This document shows, one piece after another, positions 8,299 to 20,661 of a stretch of 64,000 bases of DNA. How positions within the stretch are numbered: position 1 is the first letter of the stretch; every line of letters starts with the position of its first letter. The stretch comes from Clostridiaceae bacterium AF10-41 (GTDB lineage: Bacteria; Bacillota; Clostridia; Clostridiales; Clostridiaceae): the NCBI GenBank assembly GCA_027686065.1, contig JAQCTH010000008.1:1-64000 (forward strand), read 5' to 3'. The notes beneath the pieces were generated by a model. The model was not told the DNA's origin, made no database searches, and saw only the letters and a list, made by a program, of their open reading frames with translations. The translations under genes and the position numbers were made by a program.

Positions 8299-8344
8299 AA
8301 CATAGGGGAATAATTTAATATAGAATACTTTTAGGAGTGTGTTT

Positions 8345-11300
8345 ATGGGAATAAGATTTATATTTGGAAGGGCAGGTACAGGAAAAAGTAGATTTTGCCT
8401 TAAGCAAATAAAAAATAAAATAGAAAATTATGATAGTCAAAATAAATTAGTTTTAATAGTACCAGAGCAGTACACTTTTGATACTGAAAAAAAATTCCTT
8501 GATATAGTAACCGAAAAAGGTTTATTAAGAGGAGAAGTATTAAGTTTTAAGAGGATGGCTCATAGAGTATCAGAAGAGTGTGGTGGACGAACGGAGCTTA
8601 GAATAAGTGACTCAGGAAGAAACATGCTTATTTATAAGTTATTAAAGGATAAAGGTGAGGAGTTACAATACTTTAATAGAATGGTGAAGCAACAAGGATT
8701 CTCATCAATAATATCAAAGATAATAACAGAATTTAAAAAATATAATATTTCCACGGAAATATTAACTTCAAAAGAAGAAGAAATAAATGATGAAGAACTT
8801 AAGAAAAAAATGAATGATTTAAAATTAATATATAATAACTTTAATAATATTCTTCATAAAAATTTCATCGATTCAGATGATGAATTAACTTTTTTATCAA
8901 AGAGATTAAAGGATTGCAATATTTATGATGATGCAGAAATATGGATAGATGAATTTACTACTTTTACACCACAACAGTTAGAGGTTATAAAAGTACTTGC
9001 AAAGAAAGCAAAGGTTGTGAATATAACTTTATGTAGCGATTCTTTAAGTGGAGGTGCAGATGTAGATTATACAGATATATTTGATGCTATAAAAAATACT
9101 GAAAATTCTATATTAAGAATTATGAAAGAAGGAAATTTATCATACTTAGAGCCAATTAATTTAAATAAGGGACATTCATATAGATTTTTAAACAGTGAAG
9201 ACTTACAACATTTAGAAAGACACTTTTTTACTTATCCATTTAAAGAGTATAAGGGAAAAGATAATAATGTAAGAATATATAAGGCAAATAATAGCTATGA
9301 TGAGATTGAGGTTGTGGCGAAGGATATCTTAAGAATGGTTAGAGATAATGGTTATAGATTTAAAGATATAGCTGTTGTTTGTAGAAATATAGATGAGTAT
9401 GAAAAAATATCTACAGTTATTTTTAATGAATACAATATACCATTTTTCATAGATAAAAAAAGAGAAATACTTAATAACCCATTAGTAGTAGTTATTATTT
9501 CATCTCTTGAAATATTAGCAAGTAATTGGTCTTATGAAAGTGTATTTAAATATCTAAAAAGTGGATTAGTAAATGTTGAAAGAGATTATATTGATATATT
9601 AGAAAATTATATACTAGCTAATGGAATAAAGGGGTATAAATGGACTAAAGATCTTTATGATAAAGATAATATTTCAGAAGAAGAAAATGTAATTATAGAA
9701 ATTATGGAAGAAATAAGGTATCCTTTAATGAATTTACATAATAAGTTAAAGGGAAAGCATAAGGTAAAGGATTTTGCAACAGATTTATATGAGTTTTTAA
9801 ATGAACTAAATGTATTTAAAACTTTAGAAAGATGGTTAGAAGAATTTAATTCACTTGGCCTTCAGGATAAGATAAAGGAATATATACAAGTTCCTGAAAT
9901 GGTAATAGAAATTCTAGATCAAGTTGTAGAGGTTTTAGGGGATGAAGTATTAGATATAAAGGAATTTACTAAAATACTTATATCAGGCTTTGAAGAAAAA
10001 GACATAGGAGTAATTCCTATGTCTTTAGATCAAGTAAATATAGGTGATATATCAAGAGTTAAAGGTAGGGAAGTAAAAGCTTTATATTTAATAGGAGTAA
10101 ATGATGGTGTAATACCAGCTGCGAATAAAGAAGAAGGAATTATAAGTGATAGAGAGAGAGAGTTATTAAGGAATATAGGAATAAGATTAGCTTCAGATAC
10201 AAAGAGCAGAGCTTTTGAAGAACAATTTATAGTTTACACAGCATTAACTATACCTTCAGAATATTTAATGATAACATTCCCTATGGCAGATTTTGAAGGT
10301 AAATCATTAAGACCATCTATAATAATTCCAAGACTAAAAAAGGTATTGCCAAATGTAGTAGAAGAAAGTGAAATTTATAATATAAGAGATAGAAGAGATA
10401 AGTTTAATAAAATAACAGCTCCTACACCTACCTTTAATGAACTTATTTCAGCACTTAGAATGGAATTTGAAAAGGAAAATGTGGATGAGTATTGGGCACA
10501 AGCTTTTAAATGGTTTGAGAGTAATGAGGAATTTAAAAATAAATCAAATACAATGTTTAAAGGATTAACATATACTAATTTGGTTGAAAAAATTCCTAGA
10601 GAAAAAATAAAGAGATTATATCAATCAGAAAATAAAAAACTTATATTTAATGTTTCTAGAATAGAAAAGTATGCCCAATGTCCTTTTTCTTATTATGTAC
10701 AATATGGATTAAAGGCAAAGGATAGAAAAGTATATGAATTTTCTGCTCCAGATTTAGGATCATTCATGCATAATGTATTAGATGATTTTACAAATACAGT
10801 TAGAAATGAAAAAATTGCATGGTCTGATTTAAATAAAGAAAGATGCAAATTAATAGTGAATGAACTAGTTGATAAAAGGTTAGAAGGTGACTCAAACTCA
10901 ATATTAAATAGTACAAAGAAGTATAAGTACTTTGCAGATAGGTTTAAGAGAACTATAACTAAATCTGTTATGGTTATATCAGAGCAAATGAGAAAAGGAA
11001 AGTTTGAAGTTTTTAAAAATGAATTTGCCTTTGGAGGATTTAGTGATGGAGAGCCAATAAAAATAGATTTACCATCAAATGAGACAGTATATCTAGTTGG
11101 AAGAGTAGATAGAATTGATACTTTAGATTTAGATGGTAATACTTATATAAAAATAGTTGATTATAAATCAGGAGCTAAAAAATTCAATTTAACAGAAGTT
11201 TATTATGGTCTCCAAATACAGTTATTGGTTTACTTAGATGCCCTTATAAAAAATTCAAAATATATATTACACAAGCAGTCTATGCCAGGAGCTATATTAT

Positions 11301-11776
11301 ACTTTAGAATTGATGATCCAATAATAAAATCTAAAAAACAACTTACTGAAGAAGAAATAAAAGATAATATACTAAAGGAATTAAAGATGAGTGGATTACT
11401 TCTTAAGGATATAAATGTTGTTAAGGCTATGGATAATGATATGGAGTCATATTCATTAATAATACCAGCAGCAATAAAGAAAGATGGTAATTTTACATCA
11501 AGTAGCTCTGTAATAACTGAAGAACAATTTGATATATTAAGAAAATATGTTAATGATAAGATGTCTGAAATATGTGAGGAAATGTTAAGTGGTGAAATAA
11601 AAATAGAACCTTGCAAAAATAATAGTACAGCATATTGTAGTTATTGTGACTATTCATCAGTATGCCAATTTGATACAGCAATAGAAAATAATAAATATAA
11701 GGTGGTATTGAAGAAAAGTAATGATGAAGCCTGGAAACTAATAAAAGATGAGGTAGAGAAGGGAGGTAATAACTAA
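8345..11776 (+). CDS. addB: ATP-dependent helicase/nuclease subunit B
   Basis: 1143 residues, full length. AddB works with AddA in double-strand break repair and end resection at Chi-like sites. The N-terminal Walker A is FGRAGTGKS. The C-terminal RecB-type nuclease domain has [10 protein letters not shown]. Four cysteines of the AddB iron-sulfur cluster are visible: YAQCPFSYY upstream of the nuclease and [10 protein letters not shown] at its end. ATG after TTAGGAG is preferred over an in-frame GTG six bases earlier that touches the SD. The stop is two bases from addA: one operon. Confidence 0.95.
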   Translation: MGIRFIFGRAGTGKSRFCLKQIKNKIENYDSQNKLVLIVPEQYTFDTEKKFLDIVTEKGLLRGEVLSFKRMAHRVSEECGGRTELRISDSGRNMLIYKLLKDKGEELQYFNRMVKQQGFSSIISKIITEFKKYNISTEILTSKEEEINDEELKKKMNDLKLIYNNFNNILHKNFIDSDDELTFLSKRLKDCNIYDDAEIWIDEFTTFTPQQLEVIKVLAKKAKVVNITLCSDSLSGGADVDYTDIFDAIKNTENSILRIMKEGNLSYLEPINLNKGHSYRFLNSEDLQHLERHFFTYPFKEYKGKDNNVRIYKANNSYDEIEVVAKDILRMVRDNGYRFKDIAVVCRNIDEYEKISTVIFNEYNIPFFIDKKREILNNPLVVVIISSLEILASNWSYESVFKYLKSGLVNVERDYIDILENYILANGIKGYKWTKDLYDKDNISEEENVIIEIMEEIRYPLMNLHNKLKGKHKVKDFATDLYEFLNELNVFKTLERWLEEFNSLGLQDKIKEYIQVPEMVIEILDQVVEVLGDEVLDIKEFTKILISGFEEKDIGVIPMSLDQVNIGDISRVKGREVKALYLIGVNDGVIPAANKEEGIISDRERELLRNIGIRLASDTKSRAFEEQFIVYTALTIPSEYLMITFPMADFEGKSLRPSIIIPRLKKVLPNVVEESEIYNIRDRRDKFNKITAPTPTFNELISALRMEFEKENVDEYWAQAFKWFESNEEFKNKSNTMFKGLTYTNLVEKIPREKIKRLYQSENKKLIFNVSRIEKYAQCPFSYYVQYGLKAKDRKVYEFSAPDLGSFMHNVLDDFTNTVRNEKIAWSDLNKERCKLIVNELVDKRLEGDSNSILNSTKKYKYFADRFKRTITKSVMVISEQMRKGKFEVFKNEFAFGGFSDGEPIKIDLPSNETVYLVGRVDRIDTLDLDGNTYIKIVDYKSGAKKFNLTEVYYGLQIQLLVYLDALIKNSKYILHKQSMPGAILYFRIDDPIIKSKKQLTEEEIKDNILKELKMSGLLLKDINVVKAMDNDMESYSLIIPAAIKKDGNFTSSSSVITEEQFDILRKYVNDKMSEICEEMLSGEIKIEPCKNNSTAYCSYCDYSSVCQFDTAIENNKYKVVLKKSNDEAWKLIKDEVEKGGNN

Positions 11777-11778
11777 TT

Positions 11779-14700
11779 ATGAGCGATACAAAATGGACAG
11801 AGGATCAGCTTAAGGCAATAACTACTAGAGGATGTAACTTACTTGTAGCAGCAGCAGCTGGTTCAGGAAAGACAGCAGTTTTAGTAGAAAGAATTATAAG
11901 AATAATAACTAATGAAAATAATCCAGTTGATATAGATAGATTGTTAGTTGTTACATTCACATCTGCAGCAGCAGCAGAAATGAGAGAAAGAATAGCAGCT
12001 GCAATATCAAAGGCATTAGAAGTGAATCCAAACTCAAAAGTACTTCAGAGACAATTAACTCTCTTAAGTAGGGCAAATATAACAACAATGCATTCATTCT
12101 GCTTGGATGTTATAAAAAATTATTATCATGTTATAGATTTAGATCCTACATTTAGAATAGCTGATGAAACAGAAAATACATTATTAAAATTAGAAGTTAT
12201 AAATGATATGTTTGAGGATTATTATGAAAGTGAAAATATAGAGTTTAGAAATCTAATAGAAGCATATAGTGGGTCAAGAGACGATCAAAGGTTAAAGGAT
12301 ATAATACTTGATTTATATAGATTTTCAATGAGTGGACCTTGGCCAGAAAAGTGGTTAGTTAATAATGCAGAAGAGTTTAATATAGAAACTATAGAGGAGT
12401 TAAATAAAACTATATGGATAAATATATTAAAGGAAACTATAAGTATTGAAGTAACTGGATATATTAAAATGTTAGAAAAGGCTGTAGGTATAATAAGAGA
12501 TACTGAAGGGTTAGAACCATATGAAGAAACTTTCTTAGAGGATTTAGATATGTTTAAGAAGGTTGAAGAATCATTAACCCTAGGAATAAGAGAACTTTAT
12601 ACCTCTATTAATAGTATAAGTTTTTCTAGATTAAAATCTGTGAAAAAAGATAAGGTTTCTGATGAAGAAAATTTAGAAATAGTTAAGAGTATAAGGGACA
12701 GTATCAAAAAGAAGATATCAAAACTAATTGAAGATAGTTTTTCAATGACAATAGAAGATGCTTTAAATGGAATAAAAAATTCATACCCTTACATGAAAAT
12801 GATAAGTCATTTAACTTTAGATTTTATAAATAGATTCAAGGAAAAGAAGAGAGAAAGAAATATTCTGGATTTTAATGATTTAGAGCACTTATGCTTAAAG
12901 ATATTAATAGAAAGAGACGAAGACAACAATATAAATCCATCTAGTGTTGCAAATGGATTTAGGGAATACTTCGATGAAGTATTAGTTGATGAGTATCAAG
13001 ATTCTAATAATGTTCAAGAAGCAATAATAGATTTAGTTTCTAGAAAAACATTAGAAAATCCAAATGTTTTTATGGTTGGAGATGTTAAGCAAAGTATTTA
13101 TAGATTTAGGCAAGCAAAACCTGAATTGTTTTTAGATAAATATAACAGATATCCACTAGAAGATGGTGATTTAAATAGAAAAATACAATTATATAAGAAC
13201 TTTAGAAGTAGAGAAGAAGTAATTAGTGGAGTAAATTATATATTTAAGGAAGTAATGTCTAAGACTGTAGGTGAACTTGAATATAATGATGAGGAAGCTC
13301 TTAATCTTGGAGCTAGCTATAAAGAAAGCAATGATGAAAGTACAATCATTGCGGGTCCGATAGAACTTCATATTCTTGATAAATCAGGAGAATATACTAC
13401 TGAAGTAGAAGATGAATATGATGGGGATGTGTCAGTAGAAGAGGAAGAAGATATTGATTCAATAGGACTAGAGGCAAGGATAGTTGCTAGAAGAATAAAG
13501 GAATTATTAAATCCAGAGTCTAATACAGGAAAGATATTTAAGGTTTTAGATAAAGAAACCGGAGAATATAGGCCATTAAAATATAAAGATATAGTTATAT
13601 TACTTAGAGCAACAAGAAATTGGTCAGAAATATTCTTAGAGGAAATTGGGTCAGAAGGAATACCTGTTTATGCAGATACAGGAACAGGATATTTTGAAAC
13701 TATAGAAATAAGAACAATGATGTCTTTATTAAAAGTTATAGATAATCCAATGCAAGATGTTCCTATGATTTCTGTATTAAGATCTCCTTTAGTAAGCTTC
13801 AGTGCAGAAGAACTTGGAGATATTAGATTATTAGATAGAGAAAAATATTTCTATGAAATAATAAAGGGTGTCTCTGATAATATATATGACGTAAATGAAG
13901 AACTTAAAAATAAGTGCAAAGTATTTATAAATAATTTAGGAAAGTGGAGAAATAAGTCTATCTATACCCCAATAGATGAGTTTATTTGGTATCTTTATAT
14001 GGATACGGCTTATTATGGTTATGTTGGTGCTATGCCAAATGGTAAGCTAAGACAGGCAAATTTAAAGATATTATTCCAAAGAGCAAGACAGTTTGAGAAA
14101 ACTAGCTTTAAGGGACTATTCAATTTTATTAACTTTATAAATAAGCTTAGAAATTCATCAGGTGATATGGGAAGTGCTAAAGTACTTGGTGAAAATGAAG
14201 ATGTTGTTAGAATAATGAGTATTCATAAAAGTAAGGGATTAGAGTTTCCAGTTGTATTTACATGTGGTTTTGGTAAGCAATTTAACTTAAAGGATTTAAA
14301 TAAATCTATTCTATATCATGATGATCTTGGATTTGGACCAGATTATGTTGATTTAGAAAGAAGAAATTCATATAATACCTTAGCTAAGGAAGCAATAAAG
14401 AAGAAAATATTACTTGAGACTCTTTCAGAAGAAATGAGAATACTATATGTTGCATTTACAAGAGCTAGGGAAAAATTAATTATTACAGGAGCAACTAAAA
14501 ACTTAGAAAAATCAATATCAAGATGGGTTTCATCAGCTGCTTTAGATGAGGATATCGTTCCAGCATCAGAAGTATTAAAAGGAAAGAGTTATTTAGATTG
14601 GATTGGAATGGCTATATGTAAGCATAGAGATGGAGAAGAGCTCAGAAAATATATTGGAGCAAATAGTTGTTCAATAATAAATGACTTTTCAACATGGAAG

Positions 14701-15537
14701 ACTAAGATGTGGACTAAAAATTTATTATCTGTGGAAAAAAATGAAGTAGCTGTGGATGAAAATGAAGAAATAGATTTATTTATCAATTCAGATGTAGATT
14801 ATATAGATAAGGAAATTGAAAGAAGATTAAACTACAAATATAAATATGAGTTATCAGGAAAATTACCAAGTAATGTTTCTGTATCTGATTTAAAAAGGTC
14901 TCTTTATAACAATGAAGATGATGATATCATTACAGTAAATATTTTTAGTGATAAAGAATTTTTAAAACCAAAGTTTTTACAAGAGAAAAGAGGCTTATCA
15001 GCATCGGAAAGAGGTACAATAGCACACTTTATAATGCAAAAATTAGATTTAAATAAAGTTAATACAAAAGAAGAAATAGATACTCAAATATATTCTATGA
15101 AAGATAAAAATTTACTTACTGAAGAAGAAATAAAAGCTATACAAAGAATTAGTTTTATAAGCTTTTTTAAGAGTAATTTAGGAAAAAGAATGTTAAAAGT
15201 ATTTAATGAAGGCAAGTTAGTTAAAAGAGAGCTTCCTTTTTATACTGAAATTAGTAGTTTAAATATAGATAATACTTTATCGAAGGATGTATATGGAAAT
15301 GAGAAAGTTAGGCTACAAGGTATAATAGACTGTATATTTGAAGAAGATGATAAAATTGTTTTATTGGATTATAAGACTGATTATGTTGAGTATGGTAAAG
15401 AAAGTGAAATTTTAGATAAGTATAGAATACAAATTAAGTACTATAAAGATGCTGTGGAAAAGATAACAGGAAAAGAAGTAAAGGAAAGTTACTTATATTT
15501 ATTTGGATTAAATAAGGAAGTAAAAATAGATGTTTAA
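11779..15537 (+). CDS. addA: ATP-dependent helicase/nuclease subunit A
   Basis: 1252 residues, full length. UvrD-like superfamily 1 helicase joined to a RecB-family nuclease. Walker A is [16 protein letters not shown], motif II is VDEYQDSN, motif III is [14 protein letters not shown] and motif VI is [12 protein letters not shown]. The C-terminal nuclease motif is [17 protein letters not shown] lies at the end of addB. It partners AddB in recombinational repair, where its helicase drives 3' to 5' motion. Confidence 0.97.
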   Translation: MSDTKWTEDQLKAITTRGCNLLVAAAAGSGKTAVLVERIIRIITNENNPVDIDRLLVVTFTSAAAAEMRERIAAAISKALEVNPNSKVLQRQLTLLSRANITTMHSFCLDVIKNYYHVIDLDPTFRIADETENTLLKLEVINDMFEDYYESENIEFRNLIEAYSGSRDDQRLKDIILDLYRFSMSGPWPEKWLVNNAEEFNIETIEELNKTIWINILKETISIEVTGYIKMLEKAVGIIRDTEGLEPYEETFLEDLDMFKKVEESLTLGIRELYTSINSISFSRLKSVKKDKVSDEENLEIVKSIRDSIKKKISKLIEDSFSMTIEDALNGIKNSYPYMKMISHLTLDFINRFKEKKRERNILDFNDLEHLCLKILIERDEDNNINPSSVANGFREYFDEVLVDEYQDSNNVQEAIIDLVSRKTLENPNVFMVGDVKQSIYRFRQAKPELFLDKYNRYPLEDGDLNRKIQLYKNFRSREEVISGVNYIFKEVMSKTVGELEYNDEEALNLGASYKESNDESTIIAGPIELHILDKSGEYTTEVEDEYDGDVSVEEEEDIDSIGLEARIVARRIKELLNPESNTGKIFKVLDKETGEYRPLKYKDIVILLRATRNWSEIFLEEIGSEGIPVYADTGTGYFETIEIRTMMSLLKVIDNPMQDVPMISVLRSPLVSFSAEELGDIRLLDREKYFYEIIKGVSDNIYDVNEELKNKCKVFINNLGKWRNKSIYTPIDEFIWYLYMDTAYYGYVGAMPNGKLRQANLKILFQRARQFEKTSFKGLFNFINFINKLRNSSGDMGSAKVLGENEDVVRIMSIHKSKGLEFPVVFTCGFGKQFNLKDLNKSILYHDDLGFGPDYVDLERRNSYNTLAKEAIKKKILLETLSEEMRILYVAFTRAREKLIITGATKNLEKSISRWVSSAALDEDIVPASEVLKGKSYLDWIGMAICKHRDGEELRKYIGANSCSIINDFSTWKTKMWTKNLLSVEKNEVAVDENEEIDLFINSDVDYIDKEIERRLNYKYKYELSGKLPSNVSVSDLKRSLYNNEDDDIITVNIFSDKEFLKPKFLQEKRGLSASERGTIAHFIMQKLDLNKVNTKEEIDTQIYSMKDKNLLTEEEIKAIQRISFISFFKSNLGKRMLKVFNEGKLVKRELPFYTEISSLNIDNTLSKDVYGNEKVRLQGIIDCIFEEDDKIVLLDYKTDYVEYGKESEILDKYRIQIKYYKDAVEKITGKEVKESYLYLFGLNKEVKIDV

Positions 15538-15554
15538 AAAATTATAAAGTGAAA

Positions 15555-15595
15555 CCCTATGATATAGATTTTAATTATCTATATTATAGGGAATT
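15555..15595. terminator. Bidirectional terminator between addA and cca
   Basis: A 15-bp imperfect stem CCCTATGATATAGAT/ATCTATATTATAGGG with T-rich flanks on both strands, between convergent genes. Confidence 0.7.
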
Positions 15596-16939
15596 TTATT
15601 TATTAATGAAATTATTAGATAGTAAGATTAGAGTTTCTTTTTTATTTAGTGATGGATTTTCTAAAACTTTCTCTAATAGGTATTTTAAAATTTCGCCAAC
15701 TATTTTTCCTGAATATAAATTAAGTTCCTTTAATAAGATTTCACCATTTATATCTAAATCGCTTATATATAGTGGCTCTCTTTTTTTAAGTATATCTGAA
15801 ACAGTATCTTTTATATAATCAACTTTTTTCAAAAAGGGCTTAGGATTATCTAAGGAACGTATATCAGCACTTTGAAGATCAAATAAAAGATATATAATAT
15901 CTTCACCTACTTCAAGCAGCAATTTTTTTATTTCATATCTTGTTGGTATATAATTTACTTTTAATACAAGATGGTGTTCTATAAGTTTAGAAACTGAATT
16001 TATAGTATAATTATCAAATCTTAAATTTCTTAGTATTTCCTTAGAAATTTTAGCGCCTTCAACATTATGATTTGGAAATCTATAGATACCATCATCTTGA
16101 AGAGTTAAGGTATTTAATTTTCCTACATCATGTAAAAGAGCTGAAAGTCTTAAAATAAGATTATTATTTGTTTTGCTAATTACATTAAGAGTATGATCAA
16201 AAATATTTCTATTATGATTTATGCTTAGAGGGCTAAAATTAACTAATGAATTTATTTCAGGTAGTATTTCAGCTAAAAGCCCGCTTTTTTGAAGCGTATT
16301 TATACCTTCAGATGCATTATTAGAAGTTAGTATCTTACAAAGCTCATCTCTAATTCTTTCTCTACTTATATTATTAATTAATTTAGAATTTTTAATAATA
16401 GCATTTAAAGTTGCTTCTTCAATTTTAAAATTTAATTGACAACTAAATCTAATTGCACGAAGCATTCTTAAGGCATCTTCTTTAAATCTTTTATCTGCAT
16501 CACCAACACAACGTATAAGTTTTTTACTAATGTCATTAATTCCATTAAAATAATCTATAAGCCCAAATGATTTATTATAAGCTAGTGCGTTTATAGTAAA
16601 ATCTCTTCTAGATAAGTCTTCTTTTATATCAGTAACAAAATTGACGCATGATGGACGTCTATTATCTAAATAATTTCCATCAGTTCTATAAGTTGTAACT
16701 TCATATGAATTATTATTAATAAGCACAGTAACTGTACCATGGTTTATACCTGTAGGAATAGTTTTTTCAAAAATAGATAGTGTATCCTCTGGCTTTGCAG
16801 ATGTAGTAATATCATAGTCTTTGGGTGAATTATTTAAAAGAGAATCTCTAACGCATCCTCCAACCATGAATGCCTCAAAACCATTATTATAAAAAGTATC
16901 TATAATAAATTTAACTTCATTTGGAATATATATATTCAT
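15596..16939 (-). CDS. cca: CCA tRNA nucleotidyltransferase / poly(A) polymerase family with HD domain
   Basis: 447 residues. The class II nucleotidyltransferase head holds FMVGGCVRDSLLNNSPKDYDI (metal-binding DxD) and the RRDFTINALAY motif. An RNA-binding middle follows, and then an HD domain (LLHDVGKL, plus EHHL). It repairs or adds the 3' CCA of tRNAs. All complete tRNAs in this window encode CCA, so repair is the likely main job. The alternative is poly(A) polymerase; the two cannot be separated reliably by eye. Confidence 0.88.
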   Translation of the reverse strand: MNIYIPNEVKFIIDTFYNNGFEAFMVGGCVRDSLLNNSPKDYDITTSAKPEDTLSIFEKTIPTGINHGTVTVLINNNSYEVTTYRTDGNYLDNRRPSCVNFVTDIKEDLSRRDFTINALAYNKSFGLIDYFNGINDISKKLIRCVGDADKRFKEDALRMLRAIRFSCQLNFKIEEATLNAIIKNSKLINNISRERIRDELCKILTSNNASEGINTLQKSGLLAEILPEINSLVNFSPLSINHNRNIFDHTLNVISKTNNNLILRLSALLHDVGKLNTLTLQDDGIYRFPNHNVEGAKISKEILRNLRFDNYTINSVSKLIEHHLVLKVNYIPTRYEIKKLLLEVGEDIIYLLFDLQSADIRSLDNPKPFLKKVDYIKDTVSDILKKREPLYISDLDINGEILLKELNLYSGKIVGEILKYLLEKVLENPSLNKKETLILLSNNFINK

Positions 16940-17045
16940 TATTATCCTGCCTTTAAAATCAATAATATTATTATAAATATAATATCATATAATTGATAAA
17001 TAAATTAATTATATAGGATATAGAATTTATAAAAAGATTGTAAAT

Positions 17046-17097
17046 AAAATAAGCTATATAAAATGAGACTATATCTCTTTTTATATGGCTTATTTTA
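17046..17097 (-). terminator. Terminator of the L,D-transpeptidase gene
   Basis: Long AT-rich hairpin (AATAAGC...TATAAAA paired with TTTTATATGGCTTATT) just downstream of the gene on the minus strand, followed by a T-rich tail. Confidence 0.65.
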
Positions 17098-17112
17098 AAA
17101 TATTTAAATAGA

Positions 17113-18354
17113 TTAATTAATTATTATCTTAGTATCATTTGCAATATTATCGTACAGCCATTTAGCATCTTCTACATCTAATCTTATACATCCGTGAGAA
17201 GCTGGAGTACCAAGGGTATCATCTAAAATAACTGATTGGGTCTCATCAAAAGGAATAGAGTGAAATAAATAATCTCCCATAAATTGAACCCAATACTTAC
17301 CTCCTTGACCAAACTCGTCTGAGAAGAACCATTCGCCTCTATTAGTAACTGCAAATATTCCTTTAGGAGTTTCTTTACCAGGAAGTCCCGTAGAACAATA
17401 AAATTCTTTAACTAAATCCCAATCATTAGTTGATCCTTTATATACATAAGTTTTTTGTTCCTCTAAATTTAAATAGACAAAATAATTAGTTTTACTATTA
17501 ATGGATAAAGTATTTACATTATTAAGTGTTATAGATTGAAGAATTGCATTAGAAGTGTACTCTGAATCATCTCCTTGATATTCTTCCCTAAATTGTTTAA
17601 TAGATTTAATTTTATTTTCTATTTCAGTTATCTGACTTTTAGTTAATAAGCTTGAATCGTACTCTAATAAAAGATTAATAGCTTTTGTATAATATTTATT
17701 AGCGGTCAATTCATCAGCATTTTCAATTAAGTAATCTCTATAATTTGTTTTGCAATCAGATATGTATTCTTGGGCAATTTGATAATCATTTGTTAGTGAC
17801 TTAGGAATAAGGCTAAAGTATTTCATAGCCGTTGGATAGTCCTTTGAATTAAAAGCTGAAATACCTAAGTTTAAATAATTTTCTTTATTTATATTGTTAG
17901 AATCATTATTTGAAGAGATAGTATTATCTACATTATTATTTGAATTTATAACTTCAGACTCATTATCATCGAGAGCTGAAATTAGCTTATCTAATGATGA
18001 GCTAAGGATATTATATCCTTTAATTTCAGATAAAACAGTCAATGCTTGATTAGTACTAATTTCATTTTTAGATAAAGAAGTACATAATTTATCAACAATA
18101 TCTGTAAAGTACTCATTTAAATCAGAGTTTAATTTATTCTTCTTTATTAGTAAAATTTTATTATTATCTAATTTGGATTTGGCTTCTGAAAATTCACAAT
18201 TATTAAAAGACTTATAAAAATTATTAGTTATTTCTTTATATTCAGAATTTAAGTAAATATTGCTTCCAAATCCTAATAAAATAAATAAAATGATAATTGA
18301 AAGAATCATAAAAATAGAAATTTTATTTTGGGGTTTGGATTTAGTACTATACAT
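17113..18354 (-). CDS. L,D-transpeptidase (YkuD domain), membrane anchored
   Basis: 413 residues. A short cytosolic N-terminus and one membrane segment (MILSIIILFILLGFG) anchor it. An Asn/Ser-rich, helical, TPR-like region of about 200 residues is exposed outside. The C-terminal YkuD domain has the catalytic motif SHGCIRLDVEDA, with an upstream histidine in FHSIPF. These enzymes form 3-3 peptidoglycan cross-links or attach proteins to the wall through a Cys thioester. SD AAGGAGG precedes the ATG. Divergent from the next gene. Confidence 0.88.
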   Translation of the reverse strand: MYSTKSKPQNKISIFMILSIIILFILLGFGSNIYLNSEYKEITNNFYKSFNNCEFSEAKSKLDNNKILLIKKNKLNSDLNEYFTDIVDKLCTSLSKNEISTNQALTVLSEIKGYNILSSSLDKLISALDDNESEVINSNNNVDNTISSNNDSNNINKENYLNLGISAFNSKDYPTAMKYFSLIPKSLTNDYQIAQEYISDCKTNYRDYLIENADELTANKYYTKAINLLLEYDSSLLTKSQITEIENKIKSIKQFREEYQGDDSEYTSNAILQSITLNNVNTLSINSKTNYFVYLNLEEQKTYVYKGSTNDWDLVKEFYCSTGLPGKETPKGIFAVTNRGEWFFSDEFGQGGKYWVQFMGDYLFHSIPFDETQSVILDDTLGTPASHGCIRLDVEDAKWLYDNIANDTKIIIN

Positions 18355-18514
18355 TTAGTAACCTCCTTATAAGATATACTATAATCATTAACAAAAATCA
18401 TAAAAATTAATCTTAAAAATTTAATTTCAATAAAAAATAACGCCTATTTATAAAAATAACTAAATATGATAAAATAGTTATTAAGTGTTAAATTACTAAT
18501 AATTGGAGGCAATT

Positions 18515-19282
18515 ATGAAAGAAAATAATATAAATTTTATAAATAAATTTAAAATTAGTTTATACAATATTAAAAAATATAATGACTTGATAATATTGAA
18601 GTTTTCTCAGGCAGTAATATACTCTATAATATTGAGTTTAATTGCGGGATCTATACTAGGAAGCATTAATTTTTCTAATATAAGTAAATTTCAAAAGTTA
18701 GTTAAAACCACAATGGAAAATGAAAAATATGAATTTGAATTAAATGAGGGTATATTGGATTTCAAAAACTCTCCTATAAAAAGTGAAGCAGGAAAGTTTA
18801 TGATTCTAGTTGATACTAATATAGGATTAGAAGATGTAGATACAATAAGAAATATTATTGTACACAAAGATATGGTCATGGTTATTTTGCAAGATGGAAT
18901 TTATACTAATACTAGTGGACAGAAGGCAGAATATAAATATAGTGATATTTCGTTATTAGTAAATAATATAAATAATGAAAGTTTAATAAAATCATTAGAC
19001 TATATGTGGATATTTAAATATATAATTTTTATAGCAAGTGTTATAGGGACATATGTAAGTTATATATTTAATTCATTAATACTATCATTAGTAGGATTTT
19101 TATTAAGTAAAATTAATAATATAAATTTAAAATATATAGATGTACTTAAGCTATGTATATATTCTATGACTTTACCAACAATAATTAAAATATTTTATCC
19201 ATTAGGTTCTTTAAGTATTTTGATAGCTGGAATTTACTTAATACTTTGGATGAATAGAATTAGACGAGAAGAAATGGTATAA
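18515..19282 (+). CDS. DUF1189 membrane protein
   Basis: 255 residues matching DUF1189. The N-terminus is cytosolic with INKFKISLYNIKKYNDL, followed by a membrane segment, an extracellular domain of ~110 residues and three to four further C-terminal membrane segments ending NRIRREE. The frame stays open to a TTG 12 bases earlier, but that codon precedes the SD (GGAGG), so ATG is the start. Function unknown; B. subtilis relatives are thought to interact with maltodextrin transport. No partner is seen here. Confidence 0.7.
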   Translation: MKENNINFINKFKISLYNIKKYNDLIILKFSQAVIYSIILSLIAGSILGSINFSNISKFQKLVKTTMENEKYEFELNEGILDFKNSPIKSEAGKFMILVDTNIGLEDVDTIRNIIVHKDMVMVILQDGIYTNTSGQKAEYKYSDISLLVNNINNESLIKSLDYMWIFKYIIFIASVIGTYVSYIFNSLILSLVGFLLSKINNINLKYIDVLKLCIYSMTLPTIIKIFYPLGSLSILIAGIYLILWMNRIRREEMV

Positions 19283-19438
19283 ATATATTTTATAAGTATT
19301 ATTTAAAATAGTTATTATATAAGAAAGGATACTTTACGAAAAAAAATAAAAAAATGTTGTTGGAAAAAAATGTATATGGTAAACTTATTATATGGTCTTT
19401 AAGGGAAAGAATCTAGAGCTGTTATGAAGGGAGTTATT

Positions 19439-20362
19439 ATGGTGGCTAATAACGAATTTATGGGAAATGGATTATTAGATAATAAACGAGACATAAGTGA
19501 AATTATATTAGAAGGGGATTTTAATTTTACAAAAGAAGAATTAATAAGTATCATAGCACAATTAAATGGAAAAAGTGGAAGGCAGGAAAATTTTTTGCTT
19601 AATATTTCTCATGACCTTAGAGGGCATTTAAATGTAATATTAAGTATAATGCAATGTATAGATTATGGAAGTGTATGTATTAATGATAAAAAAGTATTAG
19701 AATATATGAATATGGTAAAAAGAAACAGCTTAAAGATGTTAAAGCTAATAAATAATTTAATAGATACAACAAAGTTAGAAAATAATTATTATGTTTTAAA
19801 TAAAAAGAATATAGATATAATATCTATGGTTGAGGGGACTATAAGTTGCATAGATAAGTATGCAAAGCAAAAGGATATTCAACTTATATTTGATACTAAT
19901 GAAGAGGAATGTATAATGTCAGTTGACCCAGAAGCTATAGATAGAATTATAATGAATTTAATATCAAATGCTATTAAATTTTCATATAGCAACACAAATG
20001 TTTATATAAATATGCTTGTTATAAAGGATAATATAAGGATTTCTATAAAGGATGAGGGTCCAGGAATATCACAAGAATATCAAGAAAAAATATTTAATAG
20101 ATTTTATCAAATCTCTAAGAAGGATAAAAAAGATGGTTATGGTAGTGGAATAGGATTAGATTTAGTAAATTATTTAGTAAGATCCATGAATGGAGAAATA
20201 GAATTAAAAAGTCAGTTAGGAAATGGTAGCGAATTCATAATAACATTACCAATAGAAATTGGAGATGAACAAGAAAGTTTGGAAAGAGACTTTTGTATGA
20301 GAGATAATAGTGGAAAAATACAAATGTTAGAAATAGAGTTTTCAGACATATACAACAATTAG
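19439..20362 (+). CDS. Orphan cytosolic sensor histidine kinase
   Basis: 307 residues. The HisKA phosphoacceptor is in NISHDLRGHLNV (His58). An HATPase domain follows with the N box (LISNAIKFS), G1 (DEGPGIS) and G2 (GSGIGLDLV). There is no membrane segment and no recognisable PAS domain; the first 50 residues are short and not assignable. No response regulator is adjacent. In clostridia such orphan kinases often feed Spo0A, and that is possible but unproven. The start chosen is the ATG behind AAGGGAG, since an earlier in-frame ATG has no SD. Confidence 0.85.
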   Translation: MVANNEFMGNGLLDNKRDISEIILEGDFNFTKEELISIIAQLNGKSGRQENFLLNISHDLRGHLNVILSIMQCIDYGSVCINDKKVLEYMNMVKRNSLKMLKLINNLIDTTKLENNYYVLNKKNIDIISMVEGTISCIDKYAKQKDIQLIFDTNEEECIMSVDPEAIDRIIMNLISNAIKFSYSNTNVYINMLVIKDNIRISIKDEGPGISQEYQEKIFNRFYQISKKDKKDGYGSGIGLDLVNYLVRSMNGEIELKSQLGNGSEFIITLPIEIGDEQESLERDFCMRDNSGKIQMLEIEFSDIYNN

Positions 20363-20417
20363 TTGCTTGATTTATTTAAATAGGTATGATAATATAAATA
20401 TTGTTAAAAAACAATAT

Positions 20418-20494
20418 GCGGTGGTAGCTCAGTTGGATAGAGTAGCTGGCTACGAACCAGTTGGTCGGGGGTTCGAATCCTCTCCGCCGTACCA
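20418..20494 (+). tRNA. tRNA-Arg (anticodon ACG)
   Basis: 77 bases, acceptor GCGGTGG/CCGCCGT (with wobbles), anticodon loop CTACGAA (ACG), T-loop TTCGAAT, encoded CCA. It reads CGN codons, which are scarce in most genes here. Confidence 0.95.
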
Positions 20495-20534
20495 AAAAGA
20501 TCTTGAAAATAATAAATTTTCAAGGTCTTTTTTT
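20495..20534 (+). terminator. Terminator after tRNA-Arg
   Basis: 15-bp stem AAAAGATCTTGAAAA/TTTTCAAGGTCTTTT with T run. Confidence 0.9.
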
Positions 20535-20661
20535 ATTTTAATGCTAAAATTCTACATTAAATTAAGTTATCGGTAAATATAAATAATATGAGAATTAAAT
20601 TATAGAATAATAAAAAATAAGTATGATGTTATATATAATAAGTATTAATATAGTAGTTATT

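Noticed and set aside
15549-15818. Open frame of 89 codons opposite the end of cca
   Set aside because: Complete overlap with cca on the other strand and with the terminator hairpin; shadow of a real gene.
20367-20576. Open frame of 69 codons on the plus strand
   Set aside because: It runs through tRNA-Arg and its terminator; no SD and no recognisable protein.
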